From: Saccharothrix sp.
Lineage (GTDB): Bacteria > Actinomycetota > Actinomycetes > Mycobacteriales > Pseudonocardiaceae
DNA length: 64,000 nt
Assembly (NCBI RefSeq): GCF_031180885.1
Contig: NZ_JAPSLK010000026.1
Coordinates: 39,524 to 103,523 of the forward strand
Direction of reading: 5' to 3'
Shown here: positions 1 to 8,678 of the stretch, piece by piece
How positions within the stretch are numbered: the first letter of the stretch is position 1
How the letters are laid out: each line of letters begins with the position of its first letter
The notes under the pieces: model-generated
The model's database searches: none
What the model saw: the letters and a program-made list of their open reading frames with translations, nothing else
Told to the model about the DNA's origin: nothing
Made by a program: the position numbers and the translations under genes

Positions 1-2
1 AA

Positions 3-1136
3 CCCGTCGGCACGGTCTGGCAGTCGTTGGTTCCTACCGCGTCGGTCCTGGTGCCCCGCACCCGCTCCTACCTCGGACTACTCACCCTCATAACCGAACT
101 GCGGGTGCTCCAGCGCGCCCACGTGCGCCCCGACGGCCTGTACGCCACCGCCGACGCCGCCCACCGCGTGGTGACCGCACTGCGCGAGCACACCGCCGCC
201 GCATCCGACCGGGGCGCAGCCCTCCTGGCCGGCTGGGCACGCCAGTCCCTGTTCGCCCATCCCGCGGTGCTGCGCGACACCCACACCCGCTGGAGCCGAG
301 GCATCCCTGAAGCCCTGCTCGACCAGTGCGTCCAGGCCACCGGCCGCGCCCTAGCCGAACTCGAAGGGCCCTGGACGCTCGACGCGTTCCTCGACGACCC
401 GATCGGCAAGGCACCGCACCTGGTCACCGGTTCGCCGTTGACCGCTCCCGTTCGACTCGACCTCGCCCTGGGACGCCCGTCGTACCCCGTCACTCCCGAC
501 CGAATCGACCGCGCACACCGAACCGTCGCCGACCTGGTCGACCAGTCGTCATCGTCCGCCCGGTCTGGCGACGCCGCCGCGCTGCCGCCAGGCGTGCGGC
601 GCGCCCTGGGCGAAGTCGACGAGGCGTACCCCATGTTCCTGACCGACGCGCTGGCGCTGGTCGGCCTGGCCGCCGACCGGCTCGCCCGGGTCGACGGCCG
701 TCCCGTGGCACCCGAGCTGACCGCCCATGTGCTCAGCCTGCACCACCGCGCCGCTGCCGCCCGCCACCCCGACGCGATCCCCACCACCACTGTCACCGTC
801 GCCGGGCTGGCCATCACCCACCTGCCCGCCGCGCCGGGACGCGAGGTCCAGGTGGAGATCGATGCCGCCGGCAGCACCGCGGTGCTCACCTCCGCCCAGC
901 TCGTCCCAGTGCTGCGCACCCTGCTGCGGCCGCCGGACGAGCTGGTCACCGCCCTCGGCCTACTCCACGCCGCACGCCCCGCCGGGGTCCGTGACCGTGA
1001 AGTAGGTCCCGCAGGGGACGGCGTGGCCGGATCAGACGCCGAGACGGGCGATCCGGGACCCGACACGGCCTCCCTGGTCCTCGGCGAGCAGCGCGAGCAC
1101 CACCATCCGACGCCCGCGACGACCCCGGAGAGCTGA
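3..1136 (+). CDS. Hypothetical protein, triplicated family copy 1 (5' partial)
   Basis: The reading frame is already open at the left edge (codons begin at base 3), so the first TTG at 27 is unlikely to be the true start. The protein aligns by eye with the products at 1136-2557 and 3402-4706. Shared landmarks are an RSYLGLLTLI segment near the visible N-terminus, a GPWTLDAFLDDP motif, a DLALGRP motif, an ADRLARVDGRPVAPEL stretch and a late TTTVTVAGL segment. The N-terminal 65 or so residues present in the other copies are missing because of the window edge. No known domain, signal peptide or membrane segment was recognised. Its stop overlaps the next start by one base (TGATG), so the two genes are probably translationally coupled. 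Function unknown. Confidence 0.8.
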   Translation, partial: PVGTVWQSLVPTASVLVPRTRSYLGLLTLITELRVLQRAHVRPDGLYATADAAHRVVTALREHTAAASDRGAALLAGWARQSLFAHPAVLRDTHTRWSRGIPEALLDQCVQATGRALAELEGPWTLDAFLDDPIGKAPHLVTGSPLTAPVRLDLALGRPSYPVTPDRIDRAHRTVADLVDQSSSSARSGDAAALPPGVRRALGEVDEAYPMFLTDALALVGLAADRLARVDGRPVAPELTAHVLSLHHRAAAARHPDAIPTTTVTVAGLAITHLPAAPGREVQVEIDAAGSTAVLTSAQLVPVLRTLLRPPDELVTALGLLHAARPAGVRDREVGPAGDGVAGSDAETGDPGPDTASLVLGEQREHHHPTPATTPES

Positions 1137-2557
1137 TGGAACACGACCTCGCCACCGTACCGATGATCGAAGTGGTCCCTGCCGCCCTCTTGGCCGACGC
1201 CAACCCGTACCAGGACGAGATCCGGCGCCGGTGGGAACTCGCCACCCGCACTCCGGACGGCAGCCTGCGCCCACAACTCGGGCCGAACAACGCCTGGTGG
1301 CCCGAGTCCGGCGCTCCCGATCCCGACCCGGTCGCCGTCGAACACGCCCGCAGCTACCTCGGCGTCCTCACACTCATCCACAACCTGTGGACACTCCAGG
1401 AAGCCGACATCGCCCCCAACCGGATCTTCGCCTCGCCCGACGGGCCGCAACGGGTCGTCGAAGTCCTGCGGCGCGAGTATGCCCGCGGAGAACGGCAGCA
1501 GGCGCTCGAAGCCAATACCGAACCCGAGCCACACGCCGAGATCCCCGGCCAGTTGGCCATGAACGTCGCCGACGACGACCCGCTGGGCGCCGCGGCGGCG
1601 TTCCTGGCCATGCGCACCGAGGAGGCGCTGCTGCACCAGCCGCGCGTGCTGGACATCAGCCTCAACCGCCTCGCCGGACGCGCGCACCCACAGTTCCTGG
1701 CCGACATCGCCGAGGTGTGCAAGGGAATCCTGCGCCGACTTCACGGACCCTGGACGCTGGAGCGGTTCCTGGTCGACCCGGTCGGCGAGGACTTCTATCT
1801 CTTCCACGACCCGGAGGAGTTCGTCCCCGCCACTGGACTGGACGTCGCTCTCGGCCGGCTGGGCGAACCGGTCTCCCACAAGGAGATCCGCAGCATCCGC
1901 GACGAACTTCGGACCGCCGTCAACGAACGCGCCGCGACGCTGACCGACCTACCGGCGCTCGACCCGGCCACAGTGGACGGACCACGGCTGCAACGTATGC
2001 ACGCCACGATGCGCGAGCATCTGGACTTTTTCCTCGACGCGCTCGCCGTGGTCGACCTCGCCGCCGACCACCACGCCCGCGTCGACGGCCGGCCCATCGC
2101 GCCCGAACTGCGCGGGCACTTTCTCGCCATGCACCAAAGTGCTGCCCATCACGGCCGCGGTGCCGTACCCACCACCCACATCACCGTCGCAGGATTGATC
2201 ATCAGCCACCGCCACGACCACGCGATCGGCGAGACCGTGGTCGACATCGCCGCTGCGAACTCCGAGCGGACCCTGCCCGTCGACGAACTGCCCCAGGTGC
2301 TGGCGATGTTGCTGCAACCACGGACCGACGCCATCACCTCCTTGGACAGTATCGAGGCTGCCCTGCGACGCGTGGAACTCGACTTCGGCCGCCGCTTACA
2401 CCGCTTCGGCGTTCGACTCGATCGACTTCAGTTGCTGTACGGCGTCGAGTCCGATCACAACACGCCCCAGCGCCCCCACCTCGCGAGTCCGCTTGCCCCG
2501 CCCAACCTCCGCGGCCAGACGCAATGGCCCAAGCCGCACGGCACGACAACGAGGTAA
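1136..2557 (+). CDS. Hypothetical protein, triplicated family copy 2
   Basis: This 473-aa protein starts at an ATG that shares one base with the preceding TGA. It is the longest complete member of a three-gene family, with copies at 3-1136 and 3402-4706. The N-terminal region has an IRRRWELA motif also found in copy 3 (IRRRWDAA). A RSYLGVLTLI core, a HGPWTLERFL motif, a DVALGRLGEPV motif, an AADHHARVDGRPIAPEL stretch and a PTTHITVAGL segment follow. It is predicted soluble and largely helical, with no catalytic motif that I recognise. It lies first in line with an HTH gene and copy 3, which suggests one transcription unit on the mobile element. Function unknown. Confidence 0.85.
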   Translation: MEHDLATVPMIEVVPAALLADANPYQDEIRRRWELATRTPDGSLRPQLGPNNAWWPESGAPDPDPVAVEHARSYLGVLTLIHNLWTLQEADIAPNRIFASPDGPQRVVEVLRREYARGERQQALEANTEPEPHAEIPGQLAMNVADDDPLGAAAAFLAMRTEEALLHQPRVLDISLNRLAGRAHPQFLADIAEVCKGILRRLHGPWTLERFLVDPVGEDFYLFHDPEEFVPATGLDVALGRLGEPVSHKEIRSIRDELRTAVNERAATLTDLPALDPATVDGPRLQRMHATMREHLDFFLDALAVVDLAADHHARVDGRPIAPELRGHFLAMHQSAAHHGRGAVPTTHITVAGLIISHRHDHAIGETVVDIAAANSERTLPVDELPQVLAMLLQPRTDAITSLDSIEAALRRVELDFGRRLHRFGVRLDRLQLLYGVESDHNTPQRPHLASPLAPPNLRGQTQWPKPHGTTTR

Positions 2558-2559
2558 CC

Positions 2560-3243
2560 ATGTCCGAACCCACCATCGGCCTCGACGCCGGAACCGACGA
2601 CGACCGCCACACCGACGCCGGTGACACGGCGGCGAGCACAGCACCGGACTATCGCGCGGCCGCGGCACCGAGAACCCTGGGCCAGGTGCTCGGCGAGAAC
2701 GTGCGGCGCCTGCGCTACGAACGCGGCCTGGACATGCTCCAAGCGGTGGCTTGGTTCAGGCAGCGAGGCATGAACGTCTCGATCCGGAACCTCCAGGACC
2801 TCGAACGCGGCACCCAGGGACGTCTGACGTTCGGCACCATCGTGCGCGTCGCCCTGGACTGGCAGGTCCCGGTCCGGGAACTGTTCGCCGGGGACGGTGA
2901 CGTCGCCGTCGCCAGCGGGATCCGGCTCTCCCGCGAACAGCTGCGTGAGCTGCTGCGCGACACCGGTCACGACGACCCGCCGCCCGCCACCGATCCGGGC
3001 GCACCGGCCCCGCAGGGCAGAACCTCCGCTGGATCCGCCTGTGCGACGAGGTCCACCGGCACCACCCAAACCTGCGGCTGTGGCCTGGTCTGCTGGAGGG
3101 CGGCCCGGTCCAGACCTTCACCACCCCTACCGGGGACCAGCCCCAGTCCATGCGGCAGTTCCTCGCCGCCGCGGCCGACCTGGGCGTCGCGGTCGTCTAC
3201 GGCAGGTTCCTCGACCTGCCCTCGCCGCACCATCACGCCCTGA
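2560..3243 (+). CDS. XRE-like helix-turn-helix protein, probably frameshifted
   Basis: ATG at 2560 follows the previous stop by two bases and has GAGG about 6 bases upstream. Residues 35-110 read as a Cro/C1-type HTH: TLGQVLGENVRRLR opens helix 1, a NVSIRNLQDLERG recognition region follows, then a TIVRVALDWQVPVRELF end typical of XRE domains. After about residue 150 the frame becomes Pro/Ser/Arg-rich and coding-like sequence moves to the -1 frame (see 3150-3380), so the native protein was probably about 270 residues. The likely job is regulation of this gene cluster, by inference. It could be a real indel, a decayed gene or an assembly error; no canonical slippery heptamer is visible. Confidence 0.6.
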   Translation: MSEPTIGLDAGTDDDRHTDAGDTAASTAPDYRAAAAPRTLGQVLGENVRRLRYERGLDMLQAVAWFRQRGMNVSIRNLQDLERGTQGRLTFGTIVRVALDWQVPVRELFAGDGDVAVASGIRLSREQLRELLRDTGHDDPPPATDPGAPAPQGRTSAGSACATRSTGTTQTCGCGLVCWRAARSRPSPPLPGTSPSPCGSSSPPRPTWASRSSTAGSSTCPRRTITP

Positions 3244-3380
3244 TCCAACCCGCTCCCGGCGACACCGTGCTGGTGCTCCAGTACCCGGCATCCGGCGGTG
3301 TCGTCCACAACTGGACCGGTCCGCCGGCCGCCCTGGGTGAACCGGTCCCGCGTACCACCCCGTCCACCTCCGGCCGCTGA
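3150..3380 (+). CDS. C-terminal part of the frameshifted HTH protein, other frame
   Basis: The first start codon in this frame is the ATG at 3150, but protein-like sequence begins earlier. From about 3018 the frame reads QNLRWIRLCDEV, then GLLEGGPVQTFTTP, joining smoothly to the segment after 3150 (MRQFLAAAADLGVAVVYGRF). There is no start between the in-frame stop at 2946 and 3150. The simplest reading is that this is the C-terminal domain of the HTH protein at 2560, separated by a one-base shift near 3010-3020. The alternative is a separate 76-aa protein started by reinitiation. The domain is not recognised. Confidence 0.5.
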   Translation: MRQFLAAAADLGVAVVYGRFLDLPSPHHHALIQPAPGDTVLVLQYPASGGVVHNWTGPPAALGEPVPRTTPSTSGR

Positions 3381-3401
3381 TCCGCCCAAGGAGACCTTGT
3401 C

Positions 3402-4706
3402 ATGGCCGACCACCTCGCCGACACCGGGATGATCGAACTGGCCCTCGCCGCCCTGCGATCCCCCACCGCCGGACCGGGCGCCGACGCGATCGGCGAGATC
3501 CGCCGCCGCTGGGACGCCGCCACGGTCCACCAGGACCTGGCCTGGTCCGTGGCGGTCGACGGCCACGTCGACTACAGCGTCGCCCACCCCGATTTCGACC
3601 CGATGGTCATCGAGCGGGCCCGCTGCCTGCTCGGCGCGTTCACGCTGGTGTTCGAGCTGTGGGAGCTGCAACGCGCAGGCGTCGAGCCGGACGCCCTCTA
3701 CCTCGACCCCGACGCCACCACCCGTCTGAGCACCCTGCTCACCCGCGACCTGCACCCCCGCGGCGGCACCGACCTTGCCCTCGTGCTGGACCGCCACGGC
3801 CGCTACACCGCGCGCACCGACCCACGCCGCACCGCGCGCCGCTACCTCGCCCACTGGGCGCAGCTGGCGCTGTTCGCCCATCCCGCCGACCTCTATGACC
3901 ACCAGTACCGGCTCACCGGCCTGCTGCACCCTGATTTTCTGGAACACCAGCATGTGCTGTGCTCCCACGCCCTGGCGCGCCTGCACGGCCCGTGGTCCCC
4001 GGACGCCGTGCTGTCCGGTCCCTCCCCGGCCAAGCCCTACTGGCTGCCCCGCCCGACCACCGCACCCCGGTCCGACGAACCACTGCTCGGTCTCGACATC
4101 GCACTGGGCCGCCCCGGCGACCGGGTCACCACCGACGAAGTCCGCATCTCCCAGGCCGTGGCCGAAGCCGAGGTCGCTGCGGAAATCCACCGCCTCGGCG
4201 ACGCGCCAAACCGGATGCTCTCCACCCTGGTTCCCGCGCCACATCAGGACCCGGGCGGCCTGTCGCTGCATCTGCGCCTGACCGCCGAATTCCTCGCCGC
4301 TGCCCTCGGTGTCACCCGCCTGGCCGCCGACCACGTCCTGCGGATCGATGGGCGCACCGTCGCCGCGCACGACGAGGAACGCGTCCTGATGCAGCACGCG
4401 GTCGCCGCCGCGGACGACACCGGCACCAGCCTGCCCACCACCGTGCTCACCGCCGCAGGCCTTTACTTCGCCTTCCACCTCGATCCCGAGCTGGACAGGG
4501 TGCTCGGACAGGTCGACGCCGTCGGCATCGCCCACCACGTCGAGCACGTCGAGGATGTCCGCGACATGCTGGCGCTGCTGCGCCGCCCCGACGCACCCAG
4601 CGTCATCGCCGCGATGTGGCTACTCGGCACGCCCGACCGGCAGGACCACGCCACCCGCATGTCCACCGCGTGGTGGCCACCCCGACACACTCCTCGACAC
4701 CGATGA
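3402..4706 (+). CDS. Hypothetical protein, triplicated family copy 3
   Basis: This 434-aa protein has an ATG start behind a clear AAGGAGACC ribosome-binding site at 3388-3396. It is paralogous to the products at 3-1136 and 1136-2557. Landmarks in order are IRRRWDAATV near residue 30, RCLLGAFTLVFELWELQ near 70, LHGPWSPDAVL near 195, GLDIALGRPGDRV, AADHVLRIDGRTVA and PTTVLTAAGL. Its divergence from the other two suggests old duplication, not recent copying. No enzyme motif, TM segment or signal peptide is visible. It overlaps the downstream membrane-protein gene by ATGA. Function unknown. Confidence 0.85.
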   Translation: MADHLADTGMIELALAALRSPTAGPGADAIGEIRRRWDAATVHQDLAWSVAVDGHVDYSVAHPDFDPMVIERARCLLGAFTLVFELWELQRAGVEPDALYLDPDATTRLSTLLTRDLHPRGGTDLALVLDRHGRYTARTDPRRTARRYLAHWAQLALFAHPADLYDHQYRLTGLLHPDFLEHQHVLCSHALARLHGPWSPDAVLSGPSPAKPYWLPRPTTAPRSDEPLLGLDIALGRPGDRVTTDEVRISQAVAEAEVAAEIHRLGDAPNRMLSTLVPAPHQDPGGLSLHLRLTAEFLAAALGVTRLAADHVLRIDGRTVAAHDEERVLMQHAVAAADDTGTSLPTTVLTAAGLYFAFHLDPELDRVLGQVDAVGIAHHVEHVEDVRDMLALLRRPDAPSVIAAMWLLGTPDRQDHATRMSTAWWPPRHTPRHR

Positions 4707-5638
4707 CCTTCCTCGTACTGCTCGCCCTCGGCCACCTAGCCAGCCGCGCACTTGCAGGCCAGTTGCGCGCCCGCGGCACCGGCCGCCGCGCACCGGCCGT
4801 CGCCGAGTTTGGCACCACCGCCATCGGCGGCACCGCCGGACTACTGACCCTCGCCCTCGCCGGCGACCTCACCCCCAAAGCGATCACAACCCTCGACGAG
4901 GCACTGCGACTGGTGGTGGGTGACCTCGCCGAACCGCTGACCGTGCTGCTGCTGCTCGCCGCGATTCTCACCGCGCTGTACGGGTTCTGCGTTGCGACCG
5001 GCCACCTCGTGCTGCTGCTCGAACTCGGCCTGCAAGCCCTGCGCCACACCGAACCTCACGACACGGCCGAACCGGTCCGGCACCCCGATCCCGTCGACGA
5101 GTCCACTCGCCTGCGCCGCGCGGCGCTGCGCGCGTACGGCCGCGCCGTGGCACGGCTGGCCGACAACCGCGACGGCGACACACCGACACTCGACGTCGCC
5201 ATCGCTGGCGACCGGCTGCGCCTGAACACCCACGCCATCGCCGCCCGGTGGACCGCGACCGAAGGCTGGAGCGCGGTCACCCACAGGGGCCGGCGCTGGT
5301 ACCCGCACGTCCGGGTGCCGCCCCCGGCCGCAGTCCTCGACTGGCTGCGCATCGTCGGCACCCGGCCTCACCTCGGTGCCCTGCGCGCGCCGCTCTGGCC
5401 CGCCATGCCGCCCGACCACGCAAAACCCGACCACGCCGCCGACTCGGACACGCTGCTCGTGCTGCTGGCCGCCGCCGCCGCGACAGCGCCCGCTGGCCTC
5501 GCACAGCGGCCTGCTGACTGCGCCGAACACGACCCCGCGCCACCCCGGCGGGATCGCTTCCCGCCCCGTCGCCGCACCGGAACCGGAGTGGACCTCATCC
5601 CCGCGCAGCGGACCGGTCAGGAGGACCCGGCACCATGA
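4703..5638 (+). CDS. Membrane protein of unknown function
   Basis: The ATG overlaps the preceding TGA (ATGA), giving 311 aa. The N-terminal third is hydrophobic: a first segment near residues 1-20, a second around 38-55 and a long one around 75-105 (TVLLLLAAILTALYGFC). These are followed by a hydrophilic 200-residue region ending in an Arg/Pro-rich tail. That topology suggests an N-terminal membrane anchor and a C-terminal domain on one face of the membrane. It is coupled to the triplicated-family gene and may localise those products, by inference only. No family recognised. Confidence 0.7.
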   Translation: MTFLVLLALGHLASRALAGQLRARGTGRRAPAVAEFGTTAIGGTAGLLTLALAGDLTPKAITTLDEALRLVVGDLAEPLTVLLLLAAILTALYGFCVATGHLVLLLELGLQALRHTEPHDTAEPVRHPDPVDESTRLRRAALRAYGRAVARLADNRDGDTPTLDVAIAGDRLRLNTHAIAARWTATEGWSAVTHRGRRWYPHVRVPPPAAVLDWLRIVGTRPHLGALRAPLWPAMPPDHAKPDHAADSDTLLVLLAAAAATAPAGLAQRPADCAEHDPAPPRRDRFPPRRRTGTGVDLIPAQRTGQEDPAP

Positions 5639-6234
5639 TCAAAGCCACACCGCAGTCATCCCGCCGACCGCCGCGACGACCGGTCCCATTCCGCCTTTGC
5701 CCCGCAGCACCGACAGCGTGGGACTCTTCGGGGCGGGGTGACGAGCGGACGGGTACCGGCGTGCCTCGCGAACCGGATTTCGTGACAACCACAGCCCGGA
5801 AAACACAACGCCGGCACCCACACGCAGAATCCCCGACCCGACTCCTCGCGCCAACCACCACCCGGAGGCTCCCTGCCACAACCCGGACAACCGTCGGCGC
5901 GAGACGACACGGGTGCGCGGGAGGTCAGCGCGGGACCGCGGTGTCTCTCGGCATGCCACTCAAAGTAGGTCACCCTGAGTGGGATCATGCGTGCGCACCT
6001 GGCAGTCGACGGTGCGAGCACCGGTCAACGAGCCAAGGTGGTGCGCGGTGTCGTCGGCCCACTCCAGGTGCGACCACAGTCGGCGAGCCGGACCGTCGAG
6101 TGCGCGGACGCCGGGCGCAGGTTGTCCACCTGGGGACCAGCGCGCGCACCGCGGCGAGCAGGGATTGCGGGAAGGCCCGGTAGCTGGTCGACGCGATCCG
6201 CGCTGCACGAGAGCACCGATGGCGGACCGCGCCC
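5639..6234 (+). other. Region without a supported gene; one inverted repeat
   Basis: Open frames here are Arg/Thr/Pro-rich and look like shadows. A 182-codon forward frame starts by ATGA overlap at 5635 but has no recognisable protein character. On the reverse strand, short stretches (5990-6200) look more protein-like (for example RRLWSHLEWADDTAHHL and YRAFPQSLLAAVRALV) but lie in different frames, so they could be a decayed gene. A 7-bp perfect inverted repeat CCACTCA/TGAGTGG lies at 5956-5962 and 5976-5982. Confidence 0.4.
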
Positions 6235-6609
6235 ATGACCATGCAGGCGGCAGAAGGCACCAGCACCCAACCGGTTCTGAGCCCGGCACCACTGGGCACC
6301 GCGAACGGTGTTGCCGACTGGGGCGTCACCGGAACCGGCACCAGTACGGTCAGCGCCGGGCACAGCACTTACCTCGGGAAGTGCCCCGTGACTGGCTGTA
6401 CGACGTCGGTCTACCACCGGGCCGATGCCCCCGACGAGACCCAGGCCTGCGAGGAGGGCCCGCGTTCATGCCACTCAGGCCCGCTGCGGCGCGGCCACGT
6501 TCGCGCGGTGTCGTGCCGCTGGTGTCAGGTCGTCGTTGTGGCGCCCGCCCTACCTCGACGACCCGAGAGGGCGGAGGACCACCGGGCCAAGTGGATCCGC
6601 AGCCGATAG
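6235..6609 (+). CDS. Possible small Cys-rich protein
   Basis: This 124-codon ORF begins at ATG 6235. It contains two CxxxxC or CxxC-like pairs (GKCPVTGCTTSVYH, then a later SCRWCQ) that resemble a zinc ribbon of the kind found in small proteins of actinomycete mobile elements. The C-terminal 30 residues are Arg/Glu-rich. No convincing ribosome-binding site was seen. The reverse strand is also partly open, so this may be non-coding. If real, a nucleic-acid-binding role would be an inference from the Cys spacing alone. Confidence 0.35.
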   Translation: MTMQAAEGTSTQPVLSPAPLGTANGVADWGVTGTGTSTVSAGHSTYLGKCPVTGCTTSVYHRADAPDETQACEEGPRSCHSGPLRRGHVRAVSCRWCQVVVVAPALPRRPERAEDHRAKWIRSR

Positions 6610-6635
6610 CCGGCCGTCGCACCGGGCTCGTAGCG

Positions 6636-7475
6636 TCATTCCTGGGGATTGTCCTGGTTTGGGGCGGGTGTCGATTCGACGGCGAGGAAGCTTTCGACCA
6701 CCTCCGACAAGGTCTTCTTGTGAGCGGGATCTGCGATCTCCGCGGCGCGCAAAGCCAGCTCCAGCACGCCGGCGTCCCGGAGGACGCGCAGCATCGCCAA
6801 CTGCTCCTCGACCTGGCGTCCTGTCGCTGAGTCCACGCCTACCAGGTAAGTGACCGGCACGCCGAAAAACTTGGACACCTCGCGCAGGGTGTCCACTCCC
6901 AGTTCGTCGGCTCGTCCTTCTCGCAGGCGCCTGATTTCGTCGATTTCGCAGTGCACCGCGGCGGCGACGTCGCTCTCGCAGCACTCCGCTGCGGCACCGC
7001 CGGTCTGATCGGCGCGCGGGGTGGGCGTGCCGAAGCGGAGCAGCATGGCCACGCGCGTGGCCACGACCTCCCGGTGGCCGACTTCGTCCTGGGTCACCGC
7101 CACGCCGGGCGTCTCTTGCGGCAGGCCGGGGTTCTGCTCGGCGAGCAGGGCGACGCTGATGCCGAAGAAGTCCGCGATGCCCCGCAGGTAGGAGATGCCC
7201 GGGTTGTCCCTGTCGCCCTTAACGAGGTAACCGACGTACTCCGGCGTGGAGCCGATCGCCGCCGCGACCTCCTTGTAGGTGTGCCTGCGCAAGCGGCGTT
7301 CGACTGGCGCTCCGCCCGCGGCCGCGACGTCGCGGTCGTGTTCGGCATCGTCGACCGGCACCGTAACGGTCCGGAAGAGCAGGTCCAGCTTCGCGGCCAG
7401 GGTCGGCAGGCGCTCCAGGGCTGCGGCCAGATCCTTGTAAGAAGGCCCTCTTATTCCATTCGCCGAGGCACGCAT
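6636..7475 (-). CDS. XRE-type transcriptional regulator with two HTH-like domains
   Basis: The chosen ATG at 7475 has GGGGGGAG four bases upstream, matching the element's usual ribosome-binding motif; a GTG at 7496 with its own GAGGAAG is an alternative. The 279-aa product holds two HTH-like segments. Around residues 60-110 is YKEVAAAIGSTPEYVGYLVKG, then YLRGIADFFGIS. Around 165-215 is SDVAAAVHCEIDEIRRLREG, then LREVSKFFGVPVTYLVG, a pattern typical of XRE regulators of actinomycete elements. The C-terminal helical region (LAMLRVLRDAGVLELALRA) may dimerise. The gene opposes its neighbours and is followed by decayed DNA. A repeated CACT/GGTCAC motif upstream may be its operator, which is speculative. 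Confidence 0.8.
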   Translation of the reverse strand: MRASANGIRGPSYKDLAAALERLPTLAAKLDLLFRTVTVPVDDAEHDRDVAAAGGAPVERRLRRHTYKEVAAAIGSTPEYVGYLVKGDRDNPGISYLRGIADFFGISVALLAEQNPGLPQETPGVAVTQDEVGHREVVATRVAMLLRFGTPTPRADQTGGAAAECCESDVAAAVHCEIDEIRRLREGRADELGVDTLREVSKFFGVPVTYLVGVDSATGRQVEEQLAMLRVLRDAGVLELALRAAEIADPAHKKTLSEVVESFLAVESTPAPNQDNPQE

Positions 7476-7496
7476 GCGGCTCCCCCCGTTGCACAC

Positions 7497-8678
7497 CGTC
7501 GCTTCCTCAAGCCTAACCGGCTATCGCACAGCCAAACACGACCGTTACCCCCAACAGGCCCAGTCGAAGGCATCGACGCTTCACTCAAGGTCACATCGCT
7601 GGTTCTTTCGGGTTATGAGTACTGCTAGGCGGATGTGAGATGTCGGACTGACCTAGCCTGCGTCGTTGGGGTGTGAGAAATCAGTTCGGCGTTGGCCGAG
7701 ACTGCCCGGTGGCGAGTTCCGCGCGTTGAGGACCGCCGAGGCGATGTAGGTGCTACCCGGTCGTCACCGCCCCAGTGCTCGCCCGGTTCGTCGACCGGGT
7801 GCCACGACGCGAGCTGATGATCATCTGCTGTCTAATGCAGGGGTTGTTCGTGGGCCTCACGGCGACCCCGGGCGCGCGGCCGCGTAGTCGTCGGGGCTCA
7901 GCGCACGGCGGACGCGCGTCGGCGTCGGGTCGGGACTGGGCTAAGGGCCGGGGGCCCGCCGGGTCCGCCGCCACAGTCCGGCGCGTCTTGTCGGCCGCGC
8001 CCATGACGCGGGCTGCGGATCGGGGCCGGTCGAGTCGGGCGGGCTTTCCAGGCACCCTCTGGAGGCGCCCGACCTTGCTCACAGAGCAAACCAGCTCTGA
8101 TCACTAAGGGTCACATTGCGAGTTTATGCGCTACTCCATTCGAGTGATAACCAAACTGAAGTCCCCCACTCGATGGCGCTTACGGTCAGCGACAAGGTAG
8201 ACCTGTAGAGCCCCCGAAAGGGGGGTCGCGGTAACATTGAGTAGCCAAACGGTCGCTTTCGCCCCTGGGTGAACTGATCGACACACGGCGAAGCGGAGTC
8301 GACACCCGGTGCCGCCGAACTCGTTTCGGACACCGAGAGTCACCGACTGGGGGATGTCCTGCGGGCAGGCTGGGGGGCTGCGCCCGCCGATCGACACCTC
8401 GACGTCACCGCCGCCGGGCGCTCGGTGAACCCGCGGTCCGGGGGTGACCGGAGCGGCCGGACGGACTTCGTGACGTCCACACCGGACGGCGGAGCCGTCC
8501 GGCCGTCGGCCGGCGACGCCCCGCAGGAGGGTCCCACGCCGTTGACGGTGTGGTGAGCCGCACGACCCCGGTCTCCCCGGACCGGGCCGAGGACGACAAC
8601 GACGACCGTCGGACTGGCCCACCCGGCCGACGGTGACGCCGCCGTATGCGGCGTCGCGACCTGTGTCGGGGGGACACG
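7497..8678. other. Gene-poor 1.2-kb region with a transporter-like remnant
   Basis: No intact gene is supported. Around 7775-7865 on the plus strand a short stretch (ARFVDRVPRRELMIIC) resembles the loop between TM2 and TM3 of MFS exporters, with nothing transporter-like after it, so it may be a remnant. Two related motifs occur, CACTCAAGGTCACATCG near 7581 and CACTAAGGGTCACATTG near 8103, the first about 85 bp upstream of the XRE gene. A lower-GC patch at 8100-8180 precedes the transfer operon and would be a reasonable place for its promoter, but I cannot assign -10/-35 boxes. Confidence 0.4.

Noticed and set aside
68..1879. 603-codon reverse-strand frame covering the first two genes
   Set aside because: It is antisense to two genes with clear paralogues and has the Arg/Ser/Gly-rich composition of a shadow frame in high-GC DNA.
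5635..6183. 182-codon forward frame starting by ATGA overlap
   Set aside because: Arg/Thr/Pro-rich throughout with no folded-protein character; the overlap start alone is not enough.
6950..7628. Forward frame antisense to the XRE regulator
   Set aside because: Composition is Gly/Arg-rich and the opposite strand has two recognisable HTH domains and good ribosome-binding sites.
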